Below, piece after piece: positions 15,721 to 21,302 of a DNA stretch of 21,890 nucleotides; the first letter of the stretch is position 1; each line of letters opens with the position of its first letter. The notes under the pieces were generated by a model. It saw nothing but the letters and a program-made list of their open reading frames with translations. It searched no databases and was not told the DNA's origin. This stretch comes from Patescibacteria group bacterium. GTDB lineage: Bacteria; Patescibacteriota; Gracilibacteria; UBA1369; PNNO01. A program made the translations under genes and the position numbers. The DNA is taken from assembly GCA_018821175.1 (NCBI GenBank), contig JAHJMX010000007.1:1-21890 (forward strand). Direction: 5' to 3'.

Positions 15721-15826
15721 GATTATATGAATTAATTATAAATATTAGTCTTTTTAAGAGATTTATCAGCCGAAAAAACATATATGTAAGCTAACGTTTA
15801 CGGATAAAATGATTTTAGGTCGCAAA

Positions 15827-16354
15827 CTAATCCATATGAATAACCTTATCTCTATTAAATTTTGGCTTCTTCCCAAAAATAGCTATTCCGTGATGGAAAT
15901 ATTTTTTCCCATTTGCATCAACATCATGCCATCTTTTTTCAAGCTCGTCATACTTCAAATAATCTCTTTCAAACGAAGATGGATCTTCAAATAGAATTTT
16001 ATCTTTAGTATATCCAATTGCCACAACATAATGACCATCAGTCCAATCTTTTTCCCAATCAACTTTCTTCTTTGCAGTCCAAGCTTGTAAAACAAGGATG
16101 ACAGGGATTTTTTTCTTTATATAATTTTTTACATCTCGAATGGTCATTTCTCTAGATTCTGTTTTTAAGCCGTGTTTTTGAGCAATTGTTATTATCCCTT
16201 GAATTGGAGTCCCCTTGCTTGTTGTTTTTGCAGTTTTTATAATATTGTCTTCTCTGACTTCAATACCATAATAAACCAAAACAGCCTGCAGGGCTTTTGC
16301 TCCGCAATCATAACCATAAGTTTGACGAAGTTGTGGTAATGTAATTATTTCCAT
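15827..16354 (-). CDS. C39-like papain-fold cysteine peptidase, cytoplasmic
   Basis: 175 residues with no signal peptide. The Peptidase_C39 pattern is complete: oxyanion Q11 and nucleophile C17 in LRQTYGYDCGAKALQAVLVY, H108 in DGHYVVAIGY, and D124 in LFEDPSSF. The domain has the usual size for a stand-alone C39 (about 150 residues). In ABC transporters such domains cleave leader peptides after double glycines; here no transporter is fused, so the substrate is unknown. It differs from the SLH-fused C39_2 domain at 5472-6764 in sequence and localisation. It is a solitary gene with intergenic gaps of about 105-120 bases on each side. In the gap before it (16355-16475) I see only a 27-codon open frame without a start. 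Confidence 0.8.
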   Translation of the reverse strand: MEIITLPQLRQTYGYDCGAKALQAVLVYYGIEVREDNIIKTAKTTSKGTPIQGIITIAQKHGLKTESREMTIRDVKNYIKKKIPVILVLQAWTAKKKVDWEKDWTDGHYVVAIGYTKDKILFEDPSSFERDYLKYDELEKRWHDVDANGKKYFHHGIAIFGKKPKFNRDKVIHMD

Positions 16355-16475
16355 ATGTATAAACTAAGTAAAAAAACTGATTTCAGCTAACCTTTGTACC
16401 TCATGCAAATTTTGTTCAGATGAGTGATGCTCCTTTTGCGTTTCTTTTATTTTAACATCTCAAATGATTTTTCCC

Positions 16476-17258
16476 CTATAACATCATTGAAATAAATGGC
16501 AAACATACATGTATGATTATGTCAGCTGAGAAGTGCGCAATCATTGCTGGTTCTAGCCCTTTTTTCCAATAAAGCCATCCAAACACTATTCCTCCAATGC
16601 CATTAAGTAAAAGGGCACGAAAAATTACTAAAGGCGTTATGGTTATTAAGGCTGAAGTGATAGGCAAATGTCCTATACCAAACAAAATTGTAGCAATAAT
16701 AATTGATGACCAAACTAATAAATTGTTTTCAATAATTTTACCTCTTTGTTTTGTTATTTTGCTAATTAACCATATAACAAATGTCATGAAAAATAGTCTC
16801 ATCACAATCTCTTCACTAATTCCGCCATAAAAAGATGCTAAAAAACCCTGCCAGATTGGAACAAATGTTTGTTTAAATAAACTCTCTAAGCCAAATTGAG
16901 AGAATATAAAGTCCAAAAATACTATAACAATACCTGTTAAGACTCCAAGCAAAACAGATATTTTAATGATTGATTTAACATTAAAATCAATCTTTTTGTT
17001 GGCAACAAATCTTTCAATAATTGGCACTCGTAAGCCAAGTTTGCTCGATAGTTTTAATCCAATAAACGTTAAAATAGCAAACAACAATGTGCTCTGAAGT
17101 ACTATAATCAGTATTGCAACTGAAAATGGCATAGGAGCGGCTTTCAACATTTCTCCTTGTATAGTTATTATATATGGCATAATCGCCAGTATAGAAAGTA
17201 CACTTGCCGATAATAATATGAAATATATTTTCCAATTCACTATTTTTTTTATGTCCAT
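16476..17258 (-). CDS. CPBP-family intramembrane glutamic-type protease
   Basis: 260 residues from the ATG at 17258; a GTG at 17309 would add 17 residues of unconvincing sequence. About eight hydrophobic segments. The three CPBP/Rce1 motifs are all present: E149-E150-x3-R154 (GISEEIVMRLFF), F-x3-H ending at H197 (LFGIGHLP), and H242-x3-D246 (MIAHFSADII). The family includes CAAX-prenyl endopeptidase relatives and bacteriocin-immunity or processing proteases. No bacteriocin gene is visible next to it, so the role is open. It lies downstream of the lipoprotein gene with 62 bases between, in which two short GTTAAGC/GCTTAAG-like boxes face each other. Confidence 0.85.
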   Translation of the reverse strand: MDIKKIVNWKIYFILLSASVLSILAIMPYIITIQGEMLKAAPMPFSVAILIIVLQSTLLFAILTFIGLKLSSKLGLRVPIIERFVANKKIDFNVKSIIKISVLLGVLTGIVIVFLDFIFSQFGLESLFKQTFVPIWQGFLASFYGGISEEIVMRLFFMTFVIWLISKITKQRGKIIENNLLVWSSIIIATILFGIGHLPITSALITITPLVIFRALLLNGIGGIVFGWLYWKKGLEPAMIAHFSADIIIHVCLPFISMML

Positions 17259-17320
17259 ATGAAGATTAAATATTGAGTAATTTATGAAAATTTTGCAACT
17301 TAAGCCCACGACAGCTTAAC

Positions 17321-18367
17321 TTAAAATGACTCCTGTTTTAGCTCTGCGCCGAGTTTATATTCAACTTGATTTTCCGAAAGCCATCTGACGAATTCAGCGT
17401 CAACGCTTCTAAGATCTAAATACTCAGGATTATTTAAGCTAGCCACTTCTGTAAGCGTTTCCGAATCTTTTATGAAAAGACCACACAATCCCTCCCAGCA
17501 ACCACCTTGGTATACGAAATTCTCACCGCCTGGAGAAAAACTAATGAATTCGTTCCCGAGATAATAGTTAGTAAGTAGATTAACTTTGTTAGCGGAACGC
17601 AAAAAGATACCAACTACCTTGTCGGGAGATAAAGTATCACTTTCTATTGTAAAACCAATTTCCATTTTGTCAGGAGAAATCACAATTGAAGCAAATCTTG
17701 TTTGACTTTTGAAAGAGGTCAAATCTTCACAAAACGCTTTACGATCAGAAGTGCTGGTTAGATTATATCCATCGCACAATTGACTCTCGGTCTTGAACCA
17801 ATTGAAAATTGCGTCGTTATCGACAGATAGCAAAACGCTACTATCTACGATTATGCTTTTCTTGTCTGCTGATAGACCCGGGGTTTCTGACGTAGTTGTA
17901 GACGTAGTTGTAGGCGTAGTTATAGCCGTTGGCACAGTTTCTTGTCCTTCAAAAATAACATTATTTATACCATCTATATCTAGCAAATTAACTTCTATTT
18001 CAGGGTGGCAACTACACATAACGATCGAGCTTCCAGCCCATCCACTTATTTGACCAATATACGCAGTATCTCCTTCCAAGCGAACATCTGTTTGTTCCAA
18101 AACCGAGTTACATTGGCCAGAAGTAGCGGCAAGTATTTTGGCTTTGGCCAATTCGTCTTTGGTAATTTGATCAATTATGGTGTCAGTTGTGACTCTACTT
18201 GTGATTGTTTTTTTATATTCTTCGCTATCCATTTTTTCTCCATCACAATATTTCAATGGATCTTCAGATGACGATAAATAAGTTAAAAAATTCGATGATT
18301 GACTAGCACACCCTACTGTAAAAATAGTTGTGCTAAGCAAAAACAATGTTAGAAATGTTTTTTTCAT
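17321..18367 (-). CDS. Putative lipoprotein with Thr-rich linker, unknown function
   Basis: 348 residues from the ATG at 18367 (an ATG two codons upstream at 18373 is also possible). The open frame extends to 18520, but that extension is translated attC-like DNA and is excluded. Signal peptide MKKTFLTLFLLSTTIFTVG followed by C20, a plausible though not perfect lipobox. Domain 1 (about 25-160) is a helical/beta segment with six cysteines. A Thr/Ser linker (TPTTTSTTTSET) is encoded by 12-base tandem repeats. Domain 2 (about 175-348) ends with YYLGNEFISFSPGGENFVYQ and GGCWEGLCGLFIKD, a pattern I have seen only in CPR hypothetical proteins. Probably anchored on the outer face of the membrane. Confidence 0.6.
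   Translation of the reverse strand: MKKTFLTLFLLSTTIFTVGCASQSSNFLTYLSSSEDPLKYCDGEKMDSEEYKKTITSRVTTDTIIDQITKDELAKAKILAATSGQCNSVLEQTDVRLEGDTAYIGQISGWAGSSIVMCSCHPEIEVNLLDIDGINNVIFEGQETVPTAITTPTTTSTTTSETPGLSADKKSIIVDSSVLLSVDNDAIFNWFKTESQLCDGYNLTSTSDRKAFCEDLTSFKSQTRFASIVISPDKMEIGFTIESDTLSPDKVVGIFLRSANKVNLLTNYYLGNEFISFSPGGENFVYQGGCWEGLCGLFIKDSETLTEVASLNNPEYLDLRSVDAEFVRWLSENQVEYKLGAELKQESF
17889..17924. repeat. Three tandem 12-base units in the lipoprotein linker
   Basis: GACGTAGTTGTA, GACGTAGTTGTA, GGCGTAGTTATA on the plus strand; the first two are identical and the third differs at two positions. Each unit adds four codons to the Thr/Ser linker, so copy-number change keeps the frame. Confidence 0.85.
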
Positions 18368-18407
18368 GAACATAGGTTGGGTAATTATTATAATGGGATA
18401 AATTGCT

Positions 18408-18526
18408 GAGAATGTGCGTGAGTATGTGAATTTTCCGAGTGTATAATACGCTGAAAAAGGACCCCCGTGCAATATGGACCGAAGTAAGGGGGTGATTAAG
18501 TGGTGAATGCCCGAGCCCAAAACACC
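18408..18526 (-). repeat. Degenerate attC-like element between glycosylase and lipoprotein genes
   Basis: Plus-strand bases 18422-18456 align to 21197-21232 of the attC site at 29 of 35 positions with one gap, including the GTATG box and TACGCTGAAA. A second shared block (GGTGAATG, then GAGC) follows at 18501-18516. It contains CCCCC/GGGGG arms instead of the TTTGCCAGTGG stem. Neither end keeps a proper core site (GAGAATG where RYYYAAC is expected), so it looks like a worn-out or diverged copy. Confidence 0.5.
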
Positions 18527-18877
18527 CTAATTCAAACTTTTATCAATAAAACACTCACAGGGTTTTTTCGTTAGTATGTTTTTTTGTTCCTTAATGGTGT
18601 TTATAAATATTTTTTGTGTAGTGTCTCCTGTCGCCAATTTTTTATCAAGCGGTGATTTGTGTTGATAGCCTCTTTTTGAAAATTCTATCAATAGTGATTC
18701 ATGCCTGTTATAAAGTGATTTCAATTTGCCAATCCATCTTTTTGTTTCTGGGTGCTTTGAATACCCACCTATTCCCCCATGTTTAGTCAAAATATTCCAA
18801 AGACCATGGAGCTCTCTGTGCTCTGCGAGCAAATGTTTTCGGCATAAGTATTTTGGATTTATGTCCCATATCCGCAT
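18527..18877 (-). CDS. Pyrimidine-dimer DNA glycosylase (T4 endonuclease V-like)
   Basis: 116 residues; T4 DenV is 138. The family excises UV-induced cyclobutane dimers and nicks the abasic site. The N-terminus reads MRIWDINPKYLCRKHLLAEHREL, here in pieces: RIWDI, then HLLAEHREL with E22 at the position of DenV's catalytic E23. The following segment GYSKHPETKRWIGKLKSLYNRHE corresponds to the DNA-contacting helices, and KRGYQHKSP resembles DenV KRGFNIK. DenV's nucleophile is Thr2 after Met removal; this protein begins Met-Arg and has no Thr at that position. Either a different start amine is used or chemistry differs, as seems common in cellular relatives. Located between attC-like elements, beside TspO/SOUL genes. 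Confidence 0.8.
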   Translation of the reverse strand: MRIWDINPKYLCRKHLLAEHRELHGLWNILTKHGGIGGYSKHPETKRWIGKLKSLYNRHESLLIEFSKRGYQHKSPLDKKLATGDTTQKIFINTIKEQKNILTKKPCECFIDKSLN

Positions 18878-18964
18878 AAATTATCGATTGAGGTAGGTTA
18901 TTGTAAGTTGCAAAACTGTCGCAAAAGATCCCAATAGTAAATATGGGAGAGCGAAGCGAACCGT
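18878..18964 (-). repeat. attC-like debris with GAGCGAAGCGAA block
   Basis: Plus-strand 18949-18960 is GAGCGAAGCGAA, identical over 12 bases to 21263-21274 inside the attC site, embedded in otherwise non-coding DNA between the DUF2177 remnant and the glycosylase start. No clear core sites remain. Confidence 0.35.
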
Positions 18965-19051
18965 TTACACGTTGTTGTATCCGGTGCCAAGCCATACCAT
19001 GTCGATGGCAAAAAATACTGGCAAGGCTATAAGAAACAGTTCCCGATACAT
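18965..19051 (-). pseudogene. 28-codon N-terminal remnant of a DUF2177-family membrane protein
   Basis: ATG at 19051, 12 bases after the TspO stop, to TAA at 18965. The translation MYRELFLIALPVFFAIDMVW continuing LGTGYNNV matches the first membrane span of DUF2177 proteins (pattern LPVFFAIDxxWLG), which are normally about 130 residues. The similarity stops where GC-rich attC-like sequence begins, so the gene was cut at that junction. The spacing suggests it was once the third gene of a SOUL-tspO-DUF2177 operon. Confidence 0.6.
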
Positions 19052-19063
19052 ATTTTATTATAG

Positions 19064-19867
19064 TTAATTATCCAATTTTCTTGATATAGCCTTCTTATAA
19101 CCTAGAAATCCTATAGCACTAAGAAATATTATGATACAGATAATCACCGTTGTGATGACGTTCGCATATGCTCCATCAAAACCGCTCGCTGAAGTGTGCT
19201 TGAGCCAGATTCCCCCATATGCCCACACCAAGACAATTCCATAGAAGATATTTTTGTCTTTGAGCATACGAATAGTCCCGATAGCAGCTCCTACGAGCAG
19301 AACAATGACTGTCCAGATGTATTCGGCAATACCAAATCCATTCCAATTTATGCTTACCAAAAAGACCGTGATATTAGCAATGGTCGCAATAGTGATCCAA
19401 CCAAAATAGACACTAAATGGTAAGCGCACAAGAACCGTTTCCAGAATATTATATTTTTCTTTGTTTATGACATCAGCAATTTTTATAAGCAAAAACAGCA
19501 AGGTGAACATAATGACCACTGAAAGCCAAATAACGCCATAATGCCAGGCAAAGATCCAAGCTATGTTGGCAATTGATGTGATGAGAAAATATCGATTAAT
19601 TGTAGCAAAAAGTTTATCGCGCGATGCCTTTGTCTGTTTATTGCCAAAGCCAAACTGATAGAGTGTGTATCCTAAAAGAAGCAAATAAATAAGCCCCCAA
19701 ATAGAAAAAGTTGCTCCAGCGGGTGTAAATAGGTTTCCAAACGAGTCAGAAGCTTCTCCAGTGGTCACCCCGCCAATTGGTAGCACATTGGCCAAGAAGT
19801 TAACGGCAACCATGGCAACGTATCCAAGTAAAACAGAAATTTTGAGAGTTAGGTTGTTTTTATTCAT
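19064..19867 (-). CDS. TspO/MBR-family tryptophan-rich membrane protein, long form
   Basis: 267 residues with about seven spans; classical TspO has about 155 residues and five spans. Family features are visible: GNLFTPAGATFSIWGLIYLLLLGYTLYQ near the start (the PAGATFSIWGLIY stretch), FAWHYGVIWLSVVIM and LVRLPFSVYFGWITIATIANI in the middle, and a final WAYGGIWLKH segment. TspO proteins bind tetrapyrroles such as protoporphyrin IX and influence porphyrin transport, degradation or oxidative stress. Ten bases separate it from the upstream SOUL heme-binding gene, so the two are probably co-transcribed. A DUF2177 remnant follows 12 bases later. Confidence 0.8.
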   Translation of the reverse strand: MNKNNLTLKISVLLGYVAMVAVNFLANVLPIGGVTTGEASDSFGNLFTPAGATFSIWGLIYLLLLGYTLYQFGFGNKQTKASRDKLFATINRYFLITSIANIAWIFAWHYGVIWLSVVIMFTLLFLLIKIADVINKEKYNILETVLVRLPFSVYFGWITIATIANITVFLVSINWNGFGIAEYIWTVIVLLVGAAIGTIRMLKDKNIFYGIVLVWAYGGIWLKHTSASGFDGAYANVITTVIICIIIFLSAIGFLGYKKAISRKLDN

Positions 19868-19877
19868 GTTTTTTTCG

Positions 19878-20564
19878 TTATTTAATTTCTACTTGTACTT
19901 CATTACGAAGCATAAAAGGTATTGTCCATGGTGGATTATATCGGGCTACATTTATTTCTCCCACGGTTTCAATGCCATCATAACTCAGGGCAGAAAGCAA
20001 TGCTTCTTCTTGCTTTTTGACCGCAGACTCGCTGGCAGACCAGGAAAAGCGCTTAACCGCAACTTTGCGAGACGGCACTTCTTTGAGTATTACTCGACTG
20101 TCATTCGGAGTTGGCAAAGTCTCTAGTGTGTATTCACTTGGCATGACAAAAGATATTTTGTAGCTTCCCTCAGTCTTTTCTTGCTCTGTATTTACTGGTA
20201 CGGTCATGGCTATCTTTTCGGTATTTACAGGCGTGGTCATCGCTATTTTTTCCGATTCGCTTACTTCGGTGTTTACTGGTGTAGTCATAGCAATCTTATC
20301 TTTTGAGGTATTGTCGCCAAAAATGTAGCCCGCCACTATCGGAAAACCCTTTCGCGCTGCTTCGTTACGATCCTTGGAACCACTTACTGTGGTTTCGGCA
20401 ATAATGTATGCGTCGTACTCGCGTATTTCGTAGTCTTGCGTGGTCGTTATTACCTCATACTTCGGTTCTTCAATTGTGCTAACCGATAGCCAGCTATACA
20501 AAAACCAGAGAATAAGCAGGACTCCCAAAATGATTAATATTATATACATAGTTTTTTTGTTCAT
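19878..20564 (-). CDS. Membrane-anchored SOUL heme-binding family protein
   Basis: 228 residues from the ATG at 20564. The open frame runs up to 20684, but the extra 40 codons translate hairpin DNA and are excluded; the ATG at 20573 is also possible. One membrane span at about 6-25, then the SOUL/HBP fold: YEVITTTQDYEIREYDAYIIAE in pieces (YEVITT, YEIREYD), then RKGFPIVAGYIFGDN, and the family's IAMTTPV motif. That motif appears three times in tandem (IAMTTPVNTE, IAMTTPVNTE, IAMTVPVNTE) where one or two copies are usual. The C-terminal half (KISFVMPSEYTLETLPTPND, ARYNPPWTIPFMLRNEV) is canonical. SOUL proteins bind heme or porphyrins, and the TspO neighbour supports a tetrapyrrole-linked role. 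Confidence 0.85.
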   Translation of the reverse strand: MNKKTMYIILIILGVLLILWFLYSWLSVSTIEEPKYEVITTTQDYEIREYDAYIIAETTVSGSKDRNEAARKGFPIVAGYIFGDNTSKDKIAMTTPVNTEVSESEKIAMTTPVNTEKIAMTVPVNTEQEKTEGSYKISFVMPSEYTLETLPTPNDSRVILKEVPSRKVAVKRFSWSASESAVKKQEEALLSALSYDGIETVGEINVARYNPPWTIPFMLRNEVQVEIK

Positions 20565-20584
20565 AATTTGCATTTTGTTAAGCA

Positions 20585-20747
20585 ATTGTATTGTATTCGT
20601 TTTCCCCTTATAAATAAATGTTTTCGTAGCGGAGCGGAGAAAATTTGGGAAAATTGCGAGCTGAGCAATTTTCCTTTTATCCATTGTTAAATGACCCGAC
20701 GACTGAAGGAGGAGAGCGCAGCGTGGTACGAAGTGAAACGGAGCAAG
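20585..20747 (-). repeat. attC-like non-coding segment with a perfect hairpin
   Basis: Between the SET and SOUL genes. It contains the 10-base-pair perfect hairpin GGAAAATTGC (20648-20657) / GCAATTTTCC (20665-20674) with a 7-base loop. A core-like GTTAAAT at 20686-20692 is preceded by CCATT, as the real attC core is preceded by TCATT. GAGCGCAGCG and AGCGGAGCGG blocks echo GAGCGAAGCG of the attC. The SET gene's stop lies in GACTAAC, one mismatch from RYYYAAC. A matching second core site is not found, so it may be a truncated or recombined site. Confidence 0.4.
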
Positions 20748-21125
20748 TTAGTCAATTCCGTCCTTATCAAACCAAACCTTTTCTTTATTGTTTGGATCGC
20801 CATTATAATTAACAAATATTTCTTCACCCTTTTTTATTTCTTCAATTGATCTAAAAATCAGCCTTTTATTTGAAAAATCCTTTTCATATTTAGCATTAGG
20901 TTCATAAGAGTGATTATATATTGAACCATAACCTAAAGAAATTGCAGAACCATTTTTTGTCCAACTAAAATAATAATTATACAAATTGGTTTTATCAATT
21001 TGCTTTGTATCATTTTCATTCAAAATAATTATTGGACAGATTTCAATAATTTCATTTGCTTGAATGTTAGTTATGGCAAATACACCATTGCCGTGTAATT
21101 TAGATTTTTTAAATTCTATATCCAT
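20748..21125 (-). CDS. Second small SET-domain protein, carried in the cassette region
   Basis: 125 residues, a stand-alone SET domain. Motifs: HGNGVFAITNIQANEIIEIC, IYNHSYEPNAKY with N71-H72-S73, and GEEIFVNYNGD with Y107 at the catalytic tyrosine position. It is clearly related to the SET protein at 11941-12339: both keep the IIEICPIIIL / IIEYCPLIIL segment, LGYGS(I)YNHSYEPNA / LGYASLYNHSFDPNA, and LIFR(S/A)I, with different termini. The gene starts 57 bases after the attC core GTTAAAT, and its TAA is embedded in GACTAAC. This is the normal arrangement of an integron cassette gene. The methylation target is unknown. Confidence 0.8.
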   Translation of the reverse strand: MDIEFKKSKLHGNGVFAITNIQANEIIEICPIIILNENDTKQIDKTNLYNYYFSWTKNGSAISLGYGSIYNHSYEPNAKYEKDFSNKRLIFRSIEEIKKGEEIFVNYNGDPNNKEKVWFDKDGID

Positions 21126-21181
21126 AATATATAAAATAAAAAAGGGTGTTAATAAAAGTTTTGTAGGAATTGACTAATTTC

Positions 21182-21302
21182 ATTTAACGGCCGGTGTATG
21201 CGATGTTTGCCAGTGGTAAAATACGCTGAAAGCGTACCACTGGCAAATGTGGGTGAATGACTGAGCGAAGCGAATGAATGAACGGCATAGTCATTGTTAG
21301 GC
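21182..21302 (-). mobile_element. Integron attC recombination site
   Basis: Reading the minus strand: R'' core GCCTAAC (21302-21296), 5-base spacer AATGA, L'' box CTATGCCG; at the far end L' box CGCATAC, spacer and R' core GTTAAAT (21188-21182). Both cores fit RYYYAAC/GTTRRRY. L'' (TATGCCG) and L' (complement TATGCG) pair except for one extra base in L'', the extrahelical-base hallmark of attC sites. The centre folds into an 11-base-pair hairpin, TTTGCCAGTGG (21206-21216) with CCACTGGCAAA (21237-21247), with an inner TACGCT/AGCGTA stem. The upstream gene's TAA is inside R''. Length 121 bases, within the known attC range. Orientation matches the minus-strand genes. Confidence 0.8.

Noticed and set aside
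17259..17309. GTG start adding 17 residues to the CPBP protease
   Set aside because: The added residues show no family resemblance; the ATG at 17258 starts just before the first span.
17291..17321. GTTAAGC / GCTTAAG boxes after the lipoprotein stop as another attC
   Set aside because: The core-like boxes are only about 8 bases apart with no L boxes or stem between; too short for attC. The 12-mer TAAGTTGCAAAA is shared in inverted orientation with 18903-18914 but nothing else supports it.
18368..18520. N-terminal extension of the lipoprotein to 18520
   Set aside because: It would put about 50 residues before a normal lipoprotein signal peptide, and the DNA matches the attC-like element.
18783..18995. 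70-codon frame overlapping the glycosylase start
   Set aside because: It is out of frame with the recognisable glycosylase and with the DUF2177 remnant; a shadow.
20565..20684. N-terminal extension of the SOUL protein back to an ATG at 20684
   Set aside because: The 40 extra codons translate a perfect DNA hairpin and attC-like sequence, do not resemble the family, and a good ATG directly precedes the membrane anchor.
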